Source: Sphingopyxis sp. BE259 (GTDB taxonomy: Bacteria; Pseudomonadota; Alphaproteobacteria; Sphingomonadales; Sphingomonadaceae). From it: DNA of 64,000 nt. The stretch spans positions 2,902,001 to 2,966,000 of the forward strand of contig NZ_JAVDWM010000001.1 of the NCBI RefSeq assembly GCF_031457495.1. The letters run 5' to 3'. Positions within the stretch are counted from its first letter, which is position 1. The number at the start of each line of letters is the position of its first letter. Positions 9,467-17,811 of the stretch are shown piece by piece. The translations under genes and the position numbers were made by a program. A model generated the notes under the pieces. That model made no database searches. It was given only the letters and a program-made list of their open reading frames with translations, and had not been told where the DNA came from.

Positions 9467-10792
9467 TCATTCGCCGCTCCGGCTCCGGCGCTGTTCGTCC
9501 CACCAGGCGATGCGTTCGGCGATCCGCTTTTCGAAGCCACGATCGGTCGGCTGATAATAGATGTGGGCGCCCATGCCATCGGGCCAATAGTCGGCGCCCG
9601 AAAAGCCGTCGGGGGCGTCATGGTCATAGGCATAACCCGCCCCATAACCCAGATCCTTCATCAGCTTGGTCGGGGCATTGAGGATATTCGCGGGCGGGGC
9701 CAGCGATCCAGTGTCGCGCGCCGACGCAAAAGCCGCCTTTTGTGCCGCATAGGCCGCGTTCGATTTGGGCGCGGTGGCGAGATACAGACACGCCTGCACG
9801 ATCGCCAGTTCGCCCTCGGGCGAGCCCAGAAACTGATAGGCATCCTTTGCGGCCAGGCATTGCACCAGCGCCTGCGGATCGGCCAGACCGATGTCCTCGC
9901 TGGCAAAGCGCACCAACCGCCGCAGCACATAGAGCGGCTCTTCGCCCGCCACCAGCATCCGCGCGAGATAATAGAGCGACGCCTGCGGATCGGACCCGCG
10001 CAGCGCCTTGTGCAGCGCCGAAATCAGATTGTAGTGACCGTCGCGATCCTTGTCATAGACCGGCATCCGGCGATGCAGAAACTGCGAGAGCTCGGCAGGG
10101 TCGAGCGGATCGGGAATCGCGGCCGCGAACAATGTTTCGACTTGGTTGAGCAGGAAGCGTCCGTCGCCGTCAGCGCTCGCGACCAACGCCACCTTCGCAT
10201 CGTCGGTGACCGGGAGGTTGCGCCCGATGTCGGCCTCGGCGCGCGCAACGAGCATCGCCAGCGCGTCCTCGCCCAACCGGTGCAGCACCAGCACCTGCGC
10301 CCGCGACAGCAGCGCCGCGTTCAAGGCAAAGCTGGGGTTCTCGGTCGTCGCGCCGACCAGCACCACCGTGCCACGCTCGACATAGGGCAGGAACCCATCC
10401 TGCTGGGCGCGATTGAAACGGTGGATTTCGTCAACGAACAGCAACGTTCGTTTGCCCGCTGCCGCCATTTTTTCGGCATCGGCAAAGGCTTGCCGAAGGT
10501 CGGCAACCCCCGAGAAGACCGCCGACAGCGCCGAAAAGCGCATCCCCACCGCCTCGGCGAGCAGCCGCGCGATTGTTGTCTTGCCGGTCCCCGGCGGCCC
10601 CCACAGGATGATCGACGACAATTGCCCCGCCGCCACCATCCGCCCGATCGTGCCTTCGGGTCCGGTCAGATGCTCCTGCCCGACAACGTCCGCCAGCGCG
10701 CGGGGGCGCAGGCGCTCGGCGAGCGGGACTGGGCCGGTCGCGGCGCCCTCGCGCTGCACCGGTGCGTCCCCGCCGAACAAGTCATCGGCCAT
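9467..10792 (-). CDS. rarA: replication-associated recombination protein RarA
   Basis: A 441-residue AAA+ ATPase of the RarA/MgsA (WHIP/WRNIP1) family, which acts at stalled replication forks with SSB and RecA. It has GPPGTGKT (Walker A, residues 65-72), LLFVDEIHRFNRAQQDGFLP (Walker B), the sensor segment VGATTENPSF and the arginine-finger region LLSRAQVLVL. The C-terminal half carries the conserved ISALHKALRGSDPQASLYYL and the ending GADYWPDGM. It is the last gene of a leftward set, starting 7 bases after the glycosyltransferase stop. The length is normal. Confidence 0.95.
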   Translation of the reverse strand: MADDLFGGDAPVQREGAATGPVPLAERLRPRALADVVGQEHLTGPEGTIGRMVAAGQLSSIILWGPPGTGKTTIARLLAEAVGMRFSALSAVFSGVADLRQAFADAEKMAAAGKRTLLFVDEIHRFNRAQQDGFLPYVERGTVVLVGATTENPSFALNAALLSRAQVLVLHRLGEDALAMLVARAEADIGRNLPVTDDAKVALVASADGDGRFLLNQVETLFAAAIPDPLDPAELSQFLHRRMPVYDKDRDGHYNLISALHKALRGSDPQASLYYLARMLVAGEEPLYVLRRLVRFASEDIGLADPQALVQCLAAKDAYQFLGSPEGELAIVQACLYLATAPKSNAAYAAQKAAFASARDTGSLAPPANILNAPTKLMKDLGYGAGYAYDHDAPDGFSGADYWPDGMGAHIYYQPTDRGFEKRIAERIAWWDEQRRSRSGE

Positions 10793-10799
10793 CGGACGC

Positions 10800-11957
10800 T
10801 CAGCCCCCGCGCCGCTGTTTCTGGCGGATCAGGCGCAGATAGGTGTCGGCGACCGCCTGGTTGATCGCGTCCCATTGATAGGCGCCACTCTCCAGCACCG
10901 CCGCGGCGCCATGGTCGGCGCGGAGTTGAACATCGCGGCAATAGCGCTGCAAATGATCGGCAAAGCCGGTGATCGAACCCGGCGGAACAAGATAGCCGGT
11001 CTGGCCATGCTTGACGATGCTGGCGCTGCCCGTGGCGCGCGCCGCGACGACCGGTAGCCCGCATGCCATCGCCTCAAGCGTGACATTGCCAAAAGTTTCG
11101 GTGACCGACGGGTTGAAGAAAATGTCGCACGACGCCAGCGCATGCGCCAGATCCTCGCCGCCCTGAAATCCGATGAAGCTGGCGTTCGGCAGCCTTGATT
11201 CGAACCATTCGCCCGCTGGTCCTTCGCCGATCACGACCACCCGGTGCGGTACCCCGCGCCGCGCCAGCACGTCGATGGCGTCGGCAAAGACGTCGAGTCC
11301 CTTTTCCATCACCAGCCGCCCGAGGAAGGCGATTGCGGGCACATCGTCTTCGATGCCGAGCGAGCGGCGCCAATCGGCGTCGCGGCGCCCCGGGTTGAAA
11401 ATCCCCTGCTCGACGCCGCGGGTCCAGATACCGATGTCGTAATTCATCCGCTGGTCGCGCAACACCTGGGCGAAACTTTCCGACGGTGCGATCAGCGCGT
11501 CGCACTTGCGATAGAGCTTACGCAACCATGCGACTACGATCGGTTCCAGGAACGACAGGTTGTAATAGCGAAAATAGGTTTCAAAGCGCGTGTGGACCGA
11601 ACAGGCAACCGGCAACCGTCGCCGCCGCGCCCACGCCGCCGCCTGCCGCGAGACACGATCGGGGCTGGAAATGTGGACGACATTTGGCGCGAAGGCAGAA
11701 ATATCCTGCCGCACCCGCGATGAGAAGGTCACCGGGATACGATATTCGCTGCGGCCGGGAATCGCGAACGACGGTACGCTGACCAAGTCGCCGGTCGGTG
11801 CGAAATCGGGATTGGCGACGGTTGGCGAATAGACGCGCACGGCGGCGCCATGCGCCAACAGATAGCCGACCAGGCGGTTCAGCGCCTTGTTCGCGCCGTC
11901 GGTGGTCATGTTGTAATTGCCGCTGAACAGGGCGATACGCAGGTCGGAGACGTCCAT
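10800..11957 (-). CDS. GT4-family glycosyltransferase (MgtA/PimB-like)
   Basis: A 385-residue GT-B fold glycosyltransferase of family 4, resembling mannosyl- and sulfoquinovosyl-transferases that act on membrane lipids. The donor-site region is clear: FLGRLVMEKGLDVFADA, VVIGEGPAGEWFESRLP and SCDIFFNPSVTETFGNVTLE, with the EX7E pair at ETFGNVTLE, followed by AMACGLPVVA. The N-terminal acceptor domain begins LRIALFSGNYNMTTDGANKA. ATG 11957 is chosen because the conserved fold starts right there; the 29-residue upstream extension overlaps the previous gene. The acceptor and sugar cannot be told from sequence. It lies between an envelope protein gene and rarA on the same strand. Confidence 0.88.
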   Translation of the reverse strand: MDVSDLRIALFSGNYNMTTDGANKALNRLVGYLLAHGAAVRVYSPTVANPDFAPTGDLVSVPSFAIPGRSEYRIPVTFSSRVRQDISAFAPNVVHISSPDRVSRQAAAWARRRRLPVACSVHTRFETYFRYYNLSFLEPIVVAWLRKLYRKCDALIAPSESFAQVLRDQRMNYDIGIWTRGVEQGIFNPGRRDADWRRSLGIEDDVPAIAFLGRLVMEKGLDVFADAIDVLARRGVPHRVVVIGEGPAGEWFESRLPNASFIGFQGGEDLAHALASCDIFFNPSVTETFGNVTLEAMACGLPVVAARATGSASIVKHGQTGYLVPPGSITGFADHLQRYCRDVQLRADHGAAAVLESGAYQWDAINQAVADTYLRLIRQKQRRGG

Positions 11958-12001
11958 CGCGCCTGCGCTAACCCCCTCGCCGCGCAAACGCAACGTCGCC
12001 G

Positions 12002-13060
12002 TCAGGCCATGATGCTGTATGGCTCGCCGGGTTTTGTGCGGCACATGCGCTTTGACACGCGTGTCTCCTCACCCTCGACGATAGCGATGTCGGTGATCGA
12101 CAGGCATTTGCTGCCATTGGGTTCGGTGTTGAGCGCGGTGATCGTCGACGACCCTGCCACGCCTTCGCGCGTCGGGCTCGTCCAATTTGCGGTTGCGCCG
12201 ACCTCTTCTTTCTTGGTGACCGCGACGGTCGCCTCCGCGGCTACCTTCTGCTCTTTTTCATCAAGCTGGCACGCGATCTCAGCGACGAGCACCGCGCCGA
12301 ACAGTCCCGACACCGCGGTGCCGATGCCTTTCAGCCCGACCGCGTTGCCGGCCACCCCGCCGATCAGTCCGCCGAGCGCACCGCCACGCTTGCGCGCACG
12401 TTTGCATTTGGCGTCGGGACTGGCGCTATCGGCGCGCCTGGCCTCATCGTCCTTTTTCTTCGCAGGCTTGTCGGCGCCTTCCGTTTGCTGAGCTACCGAA
12501 ACCGGGGCCGGATAACCGTTGCAGCCGGTGTTGAAGCAGAAGCGGTCAGCCAGATAGGCGCGATCGGTCTGATATTGCGCCTCGACGCCGCGATAGGCGG
12601 CAAGGTTGGCCCCTTCGGGATTGGAGGCCGCATGTTCGGCCATTACCGATTGGAAGAAGCGATCCTGCGTTGCGGCTGAGTAACGTTTATTGGCGCCAAC
12701 CTGGGTCGAATAGAGTGACGACAAGGCATCCTGATAGGCGATCATCGCTTGGCGATAGGGCAGCATTGTCTGGCGATAATAGGTGTCGATCGCGACAGTG
12801 CAGCGGTTGATCGCCTCGGCCCGATCGAACGGCGACTTTTTCTTGCGATAATCTTCGCGGCAGCCCGGATAGCTGTCGGTATCGAGCGTCGGCCGGTTCG
12901 GCAGCGCGGGCAGCGCGGGTTCGGCAACGACCGGCGGGACATAGGCCTTGTCGCTTTCGCTCTGGCCCGGTGTCCCCTGCCCCGCGGCGGCGACCGCGCT
13001 GCCGGACAATAATAACCCGACGACGACGAGCGCCGAATTGTGCCGCAACCTGGTCCGCAT
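12002..13060 (-). CDS. exported glycine-zipper envelope protein
   Basis: A 352-residue exported protein of unknown function. A signal peptide (about residues 1-26, SALVVVGLLLSGSAVAAA) is followed by an Asp/Pro-rich stretch and a helical region rich in Tyr and Gln. The linker is charged (KPAKKKDDEARRADS), and a glycine zipper RKRGGALGGLIGGVAGNAVG follows at about residues 225-245. The C-terminal beta domain is typical of 17-kDa surface-antigen-like proteins. Several cysteines are present (GCRED, NRC, RFCFNTGC). ATG 13060 is chosen for the signal peptide and AGGA site. It heads a leftward set with the glycosyltransferase and rarA and may help anchor or organise the envelope (inference). Confidence 0.7.
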   Translation of the reverse strand: MRTRLRHNSALVVVGLLLSGSAVAAAGQGTPGQSESDKAYVPPVVAEPALPALPNRPTLDTDSYPGCREDYRKKKSPFDRAEAINRCTVAIDTYYRQTMLPYRQAMIAYQDALSSLYSTQVGANKRYSAATQDRFFQSVMAEHAASNPEGANLAAYRGVEAQYQTDRAYLADRFCFNTGCNGYPAPVSVAQQTEGADKPAKKKDDEARRADSASPDAKCKRARKRGGALGGLIGGVAGNAVGLKGIGTAVSGLFGAVLVAEIACQLDEKEQKVAAEATVAVTKKEEVGATANWTSPTREGVAGSSTITALNTEPNGSKCLSITDIAIVEGEETRVSKRMCRTKPGEPYSIMA

Positions 13061-13216
13061 ATCCTGTTCCCCCACCCCTGATTTCAAAGGCTAGGCCGGA
13101 ATAACTGGCCCCACAAGCTCGGTCAGTGACGCCGATCATACCGTGACGCCGCCATGCCGCGATATTGTTTTGGCACCTGCAGTGGATTAGAGACGAACGG
13201 AATGGGGAGGGGTGAC

Positions 13217-13936
13217 ATGCGCAGCTGGATCAAATCGGTCACCGCGCTCGCCGCGCTGCTGGCATGCACCGCCGCGGCGGCGCCGGCTGGCATGGACCCT
13301 GACAATCCGACCTGCCCGGCGACACCCAATTGGTCCGATTACAAGATGATGGTGCTGACGCCGTTCAAGCGCAGTGGCGAACTGGTGCTGCTCGCCGAAG
13401 GGCGCGTCGACAGCGGGCTTCCGGCACGGCTGGAAAAAGTCCTGACCGACAATCCGTCAATCAGCGAGATTTGGATCCGCTCGCCCGGCGGCGATGCCCG
13501 CGCCGGTAACGCCGCGGGCCTGCTGATCCGCAAATTCAGCAAAGAGCGGCAGATGGTGACCCGCATCCCGTCGGGGTGGACCTGTTTCAGCGCGTGCAAT
13601 TTCGTCTTCATGGGCGGCCGCGCCCGCACCATCGACCCCGGCGGTCATTTCATGGTCCATATGTTCACGATGACCGGCGACAAGGATGCGATCCAGTCGA
13701 GCGTCGCGCTGGGCACCGAATCGACCACCGAGCTGATCAGCGATGTCGAACGCGAAGCGGCGCTGATGGCGACCGAGGACAATGACCTGCTGATCCGCCT
13801 CGATGTCTCGCGCGACCTGCTGTCCGACATCATGTATCGGCAAAAGGCGGTCGCGACCGGCAGCGACCGTTCGACCCGCCGCTGTCTGACCCGGAAAGAA
13901 GCGCTGCGCTACAATGTGATCAATATCGACGATTAG
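13217..13936 (+). CDS. periplasmic ClpP-fold protein
   Basis: A 239-residue exported protein with a ClpP/crotonase-like fold. The signal peptide (about 1-24) ends CTAAAAPAG. The motif SEIWIRSPGGDARAGNAAGL is the oxyanion-loop region of ClpP-type peptidases, and TCFSACNFVFMGG supplies a nucleophile-like Ser in CFSAC. HFMVHMF supplies a histidine in the position expected for a Ser-His pair. Such periplasmic ClpP-like proteins are widespread in proteobacteria but mostly uncharacterised. ATG 13217 follows GGAGGGG. It converges with corC, with 8 bases between stops. Protease activity is an inference. Confidence 0.72.
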   Translation: MRSWIKSVTALAALLACTAAAAPAGMDPDNPTCPATPNWSDYKMMVLTPFKRSGELVLLAEGRVDSGLPARLEKVLTDNPSISEIWIRSPGGDARAGNAAGLLIRKFSKERQMVTRIPSGWTCFSACNFVFMGGRARTIDPGGHFMVHMFTMTGDKDAIQSSVALGTESTTELISDVEREAALMATEDNDLLIRLDVSRDLLSDIMYRQKAVATGSDRSTRRCLTRKEALRYNVINIDD

Positions 13937-13944
13937 GTAGCGGC

Positions 13945-14880
13945 CTAATCCCCCGTTTCGGACGGCGCCTCCAGATCAACGACGACCGGCGGATGCAGGC
14001 GCAGGCGATGGACGCGGCGTTCGTCGGCCTCGGTCACCTCGATCCGCCAGCCGCTGGGATGCAGCAAAATCTCGCCGACCTGCGGCACATGGCCTGCGAG
14101 AACCGCGGCGAGGCCGCCCAGCGTATCGACATCTTCCTCGACCTCGGCCAGCCGCGGATCGATCGCTTCGCCGACATCGTCGAGTTCGGCGCGCGCATCG
14201 GCGTCCCAGCAGCCACCTTCGCCGGGCGCGAACAAGGCGGTTGGCTCGTCGTCATGCTCGTCCTCGATCTCGCCGACGATTTCCTCGACCAGATCCTCGA
14301 TCGTCAACAGGCCTTCGGTGCCCGAATATTCGTCGATCACGATCGCCAGATGGGTGCGCTTGGCGCGCATTTCGGCGAGCAGATCGAGCACCCCCATCGA
14401 TTGCGGGACATAGAGCGGCTGGCGGATCAGGTCGATCAGCGGCGGCGGCGGGCGGCCCTCGGCCAACACCGCGAACACATCCTTGACGTGGATCATCCCG
14501 ACCACTTCATCCAGGTTTCCGCGGTACACGGGCAGACGACTGTGCCCTGCCTCGGCGAATTGGGCGACGATCTCGGCAAAGCTGGCGCTTTCGGGGATGG
14601 CGATGATGTCGGCGCGCGGCACCGCGACATCGTCAACCGTCTGTTCGCCGAAATGGAGCAGGTTGCGCAGCATCTTGCGCTCGATCGGCGACAGGTCGCC
14701 AACGATATTGCTGCCGCGCCGTTCCTGCCCTTCTTCCTCGGCCTCGTCGATGACCTCTTCGATCTGTTCGCGCAGCGACGGTTCCTTGTCGCCGCCGAAC
14801 AGCAATGTCCGGAGCCCGGCCAGCAGGCCGGTTCTACTGTCCTCTTCCGATCGGGTCGAAGATCCCTGGTCGTCGGGCAT
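13945..14880 (-). CDS. corC: CBS-domain protein CorC/YbeX
   Basis: A 311-residue cytoplasmic protein of the CorC/HlyC family. It has a charged N-terminus, two CBS domains (about residues 70-190, including VPRADIIAIPESASFAEI and LAIVIDEYSGTEGLLTIEDL) and the C-terminal CorC_HlyC domain (VDTLGGLAAVLAGHVPQVGE). YbeX proteins are tied to ribosome metabolism and magnesium/cobalt handling. It follows ybeY, the usual partner. I place the start at ATG 14880, just after the ybeY stop; an alternative in-frame start at 14943 would overlap ybeY by 44 bases. Confidence 0.9.
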   Translation of the reverse strand: MPDDQGSSTRSEEDSRTGLLAGLRTLLFGGDKEPSLREQIEEVIDEAEEEGQERRGSNIVGDLSPIERKMLRNLLHFGEQTVDDVAVPRADIIAIPESASFAEIVAQFAEAGHSRLPVYRGNLDEVVGMIHVKDVFAVLAEGRPPPPLIDLIRQPLYVPQSMGVLDLLAEMRAKRTHLAIVIDEYSGTEGLLTIEDLVEEIVGEIEDEHDDEPTALFAPGEGGCWDADARAELDDVGEAIDPRLAEVEEDVDTLGGLAAVLAGHVPQVGEILLHPSGWRIEVTEADERRVHRLRLHPPVVVDLEAPSETGD

Positions 14881-14899
14881 GATGTGGCGCTTTTCCCTG

Positions 14900-15406
14900 T
14901 TAGTCGAGCTCTGCATATGGATTGCCGATGCCCAGCGATGCAAGCGCTTTCACCTCGAGCGCCTCCATCGCCGCGGCACTCGCATCGTCCATATGGTCGT
15001 AACCGACGAGATGCAGCGTGCCATGAACGATCAGATGGGTGGCATGGTCGGTCAATGTGATCCGCTTTTCATCCGCCTCGCGCGCGCAAGTTTCGCGCGC
15101 CAGCACGATGTCGCCGAGCAATATCTCGCTGTCATCGCTGTTCGCCAGCCCTTCGAGAAGGTCGTCCTGAACCTGCGGAAAAGACAGCACGTTGGTCGGC
15201 TTGTCCTTGCCCCGAAAATCGCGGTTGAGCGCCTGCACCTCGGCATCGTCGGTCAGCCGCACCGCGACCTCGACCAGCGGCGCGGCATCGGCGAGCATCG
15301 CATACGGCGTCAGCGCGAGCGCCGCAGCAACCGCGTCGCCGGCCCGCACCTCCCAATCGAGCGCATCGGGCCAGGGTGTCGCGGCGTGGGCTTCGACGCT
15401 CAGCAT
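14900..15406 (-). CDS. ybeY: endoribonuclease YbeY
   Basis: A 168-residue zinc-dependent endoribonuclease for 16S rRNA maturation and ribosome quality control. The signature HGTLHLVGYDH (zinc ligands three histidines) and the NRDFRGKDKPTNVLSFP strand motif are both intact. The start is ATG 15406; a TTG two codons upstream is less likely. In many alphaproteobacteria ybeY directly follows phoH. Here phoH ends at 21822, about 6.4 kb upstream on the same strand, so the usual phoH-ybeY junction has been split by an accessory block. Confidence 0.95.
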   Translation of the reverse strand: MLSVEAHAATPWPDALDWEVRAGDAVAAALALTPYAMLADAAPLVEVAVRLTDDAEVQALNRDFRGKDKPTNVLSFPQVQDDLLEGLANSDDSEILLGDIVLARETCAREADEKRITLTDHATHLIVHGTLHLVGYDHMDDASAAAMEALEVKALASLGIGNPYAELD

Positions 15407-15720
15407 GAACAACGCCCGATATTAAAAACGGCAGAAAACTGCGCAACTTCACTGGCAAATCGCGTTTTTCGGATGGCGGGTGCGGCGCGCAGGAGTTCGA
15501 TGCTGATCATGGAGCGACGCTAGTGCCGCGGCGCGATGTAGGACAGCGAAAATGTTTCGGACAGCCCGGCCTGGGGTGGGGAGCGGACATTCGCCCCTAT
15601 CGTCGCCCCCGCGGCGGCGGGGGCCGTAAGCAGCCTTTTCCTGCGTCGCTGCATAAACTGCCCGCGGCCGCCGCCTTCGCGAGGACGACGAAAAGTTTCG
15701 GTCGTCAACCGCCGTCCCGT
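15407..15720. other. 314-base gap upstream of ybeY
   Basis: I see no gene here. An inverted repeat GCCCCCGC-GGCG-GCGGGGGC lies at 15605-15624, without a T-run. A promoter for ybeY-corC must lie here if the operon no longer reads through from phoH. Confidence 0.4.
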
Positions 15721-16587
15721 TCAATGCATATGGCTTAACTTGTCGGGATTGCGGACGACATAGATGGCGGCGACCTTGCCGTCGGCGATCTCCAGCGCCG
15801 TCGTTTGCAGTTGGCCGTCCGCCTCGCGGGTGACAAAGCCCGGTAGGCCATTGATCAGTCCGGTGCGAACCAGTGTCGAGCCATATTTGCCGAACAGCAC
15901 GGCGAGGCTGCGGTGCAATTTCAGCACCGTCGCCAGCCCCAGCACCGGTCGGTCGACAGCGGGCCGCTTGCCGCCGCCATCGGACCACAGGCCGACATCG
16001 GCGGCGAGCAATGCGCCGAGTGCGGCCATGTCGCCGCTGCGCGAGGCGGCGAAGAAGGCATCGGCGATCTGGAGTCCCTGCGCCTTTTCGAGCTTGTAGC
16101 GCGGGCGCGCGTCGCGGACATGGGTGCGGGCGCGCGCCGCGAGCTGGCGCGTTGCGGCAGGATCGCGGTCGATCGTCGCCGCGACCTCGTCGAAGCCGAC
16201 GCCGAAAACGTCGTGGAGCAGGAAAGCGGCGCGTTCGAGCGGCGACAGGCGTTCGAGCGCCAGCATCAGCGGCAAGGTGACGTCGTCCTCCTCTTCCTCC
16301 TCGACCAGCGGATCAGGAAGCCACGGGCCGATATAGGTCTCGCGGCTGCGCCGGGCCGACTTGATCTGGTCGAGGCAGAGCCGGGTCACAGTGCGGCGCA
16401 GGAACGCCGCGGGCTCGCGCACCGCGGCCCGGTCGGTGCCGAGCCAGCGGATGAAGGCATCCTGCACCACATCCTCGGCATCGGCGACCGAGCCGAGCAT
16501 GCGGTAGGCAACGCGGGTGAGCAGCGGACGCAGCGGGTCGAAACTGTCCGCCGCGTCCGCCGCGTCATGGGAACCCGTCCGGGTCAT
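15721..16587 (-). CDS. ECF41-family RNA polymerase sigma factor
   Basis: A 288-residue extracytoplasmic-function sigma factor of the ECF41 (SigJ-like) group. Region 2 (LTRVAYRMLGSVADAEDVVQ, with DAFIRWL) and region 4 (LSPLERAAFLLHDVFGVGFD) are followed by a SnoaL-like C-terminal domain that in this group both activates and restrains the sigma factor. All three group markers are visible: WLPDPL at 89-94 (consensus WLPEP), DGGGK at 203-207 and NPDKL at 280-284. Its ATG overlaps the stop of the upstream decarboxylase gene (TGATG), so the two are translationally coupled. A matching promoter lies ahead of that partner gene. Confidence 0.93.
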   Translation of the reverse strand: MTRTGSHDAADAADSFDPLRPLLTRVAYRMLGSVADAEDVVQDAFIRWLGTDRAAVREPAAFLRRTVTRLCLDQIKSARRSRETYIGPWLPDPLVEEEEEDDVTLPLMLALERLSPLERAAFLLHDVFGVGFDEVAATIDRDPAATRQLAARARTHVRDARPRYKLEKAQGLQIADAFFAASRSGDMAALGALLAADVGLWSDGGGKRPAVDRPVLGLATVLKLHRSLAVLFGKYGSTLVRTGLINGLPGFVTREADGQLQTTALEIADGKVAAIYVVRNPDKLSHMH

Positions 16588-17042
16588 CAGGCCGCCTTGG
16601 CCGCCGGCTGTTCAAACCACAGGTCGAAACCGACCGCGAGGCGGTTCCAGCCATTGATGATGTTGATCATCAGCGTCAGCTTCACCTGTTCCTCCGGCGT
16701 AAAATGCGCTTCGAGCCCGTCTTTGGCCGCCCGTTGTGTGTGGCCTTCGGACAGACGGGTCAAGGCGTCGGTCCATGCCAGCGCAGCGCGTTCGCGCGGG
16801 GTATAGACGGGCGCTTCGTGCCATGCCGCAAGCAGATAAAGGCGCTGCTCGGTCTCGCCTTTGGTGCGGGCTTCGGTAGTGTGCATGTTGATGCAATTGG
16901 CGCAGGCGTTGAGCAGCGAAGCGCGGATTTTCACCAGCTCGATCAGGCTCGGCTCCAGGCTGTCCTGCACCGCAAGGCTGACGCCCATCCACTGTTTCAT
17001 CAGCTGCGGCGCGGCGGCGAAGGGGTCGGTTACGACGGTCAT
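16587..17042 (-). CDS. carboxymuconolactone decarboxylase / AhpD-like protein
   Basis: A 151-residue protein of the CMD/AhpD family, an all-helical fold. The redox motif CANCINMHT gives a CXXC plus nearby His, as in AhpD-type peroxidase partners, so it may be a thiol-dependent peroxide reductase and not a true decarboxylase (inference). CMD proteins are the commonest genetic partners of ECF41 sigma factors, and here the pair overlap by one base. ATG 17042 has a strong AAGGAG upstream, which decides the start; the longer reading frame to 17183 would run through the promoter. Confidence 0.9.
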   Translation of the reverse strand: MTVVTDPFAAAPQLMKQWMGVSLAVQDSLEPSLIELVKIRASLLNACANCINMHTTEARTKGETEQRLYLLAAWHEAPVYTPRERAALAWTDALTRLSEGHTQRAAKDGLEAHFTPEEQVKLTLMINIINGWNRLAVGFDLWFEQPAAKAA

Positions 17043-17075
17043 ATTCTGTCTCCTTTGGTTGGGTTGTACCGACAT

Positions 17076-17102
17076 GACGAGACAGGATCGGCGGATGTGA
17101 CA
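17076..17102 (-). promoter_or_regulatory. ECF41-type promoter
   Basis: On the minus strand, TGTCACA (17102-17096) is followed after 16 bases by CGTC (17079-17076), 34 bases before the CMD start codon. This equals the known ECF41 promoter pattern (TGTCACA at -35, CGTC at -10), so the sigma factor probably drives its own operon. Confidence 0.8.
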
Positions 17103-17181
17103 TGGCATGTAAAATAGTCTCGCGCCGGATTGAAAATCGGCTAGCCTGCCCACCTCGACAATGATGAGGAGGGGTCCGATC

Positions 17182-17559
17182 ATGAAATTTCTCGATGGTT
17201 TTGGCGAACAGGCCTATGCGCTGCTGCGTATCGTCGCAGGCCTGTTGTTTCTGGCGCATGGGGTGCAGAAATTCTTTAATTTCCCCGTCGCTTTTCCCTA
17301 TCCGCTGAACCCGATGTTGCAGGCTGCGGGGGCGATCGAGCTGATCGCGGGCGCATTGATCGTCATCGGCCTGTTCACCCGCCCCGCCGCGTTTATCGCC
17401 AGTGGCATGTCGGCGGTCGGCTATTGGGTCGCGCACGGGATGCAAAGCCCCTTCCCGATCGTCAACGGCGGCGAAACGATCGCGCTCTACTGCTTCCTTT
17501 TCCTGTTCATCGCGACGCGCGGGGCTGGGATTTGGAGCGTGGACGGGGCGAGGAAATAG
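17182..17559 (+). CDS. DoxX family membrane protein
   Basis: A 125-residue inner membrane protein of the DoxX/DoxD-like family with four predicted transmembrane helices. Family features include LRIVAGLLFLAHGVQKFF near the N-terminus and AAGAIELIAGALIVIGLFTR in the middle. ATG 17182 follows GAGGAGGGG; an alternative start at 17161 precedes that site and is less likely. It is divergent from the CMD/ECF41 operon with a 139-base shared upstream region. DoxX proteins are often found in oxidative-stress settings, but a role in the ECF41 response is only inferred, and I found no second TGTCACA site on this strand. Confidence 0.88.
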   Translation: MKFLDGFGEQAYALLRIVAGLLFLAHGVQKFFNFPVAFPYPLNPMLQAAGAIELIAGALIVIGLFTRPAAFIASGMSAVGYWVAHGMQSPFPIVNGGETIALYCFLFLFIATRGAGIWSVDGARK

Positions 17560-17620
17560 CAGCGCAGTAAGCGGTTGATGGCGGTTTTCGACCAGAAGTA
17601 GACGTTCCGGATCCTACAAC

Positions 17621-17702
17621 TTCGTCGTTCCCGCGAAAGCGGGAACCCAGGGTGGGGTTAGCTTACGCACGCTCTGGTCCCCGCTTTCGCGGGGATGACG
17701 AA
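17621..17702. repeat. family A palindromic repeat
   Basis: An imperfect inverted repeat: the left arm is TTCGTCGTTCCCGCGAAAGC plus GGGAACCCAG and the right arm is CTGGTCCCCGCTTTCGCGGG plus GATGACGAA. It lies 3' of doxX. Close copies occur at 21436, 40586 and 56039. The 30 bases after this copy (GGCAGCTTCCTACCCCAAAG) also resemble those after the 21436 copy. Confidence 0.85.
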
Positions 17703-17811
17703 GTTGTGGAATGGCAGCTTCCTACCCCAAAGCCGACATCGCGTTGCACCGCCATAAAACTGGGGCGACCGCTGCGGCCGCCCCGGTTGCAGGCTTCACA
17801 TCGTGAAGATG

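Noticed and set aside
15605..15624. GC-rich hairpin as the terminator of the ECF41 operon
   Set aside because: It has the symmetry but no T-run in either direction and lies nearly 100 bases past the stop, so I left it as an unassigned repeat.
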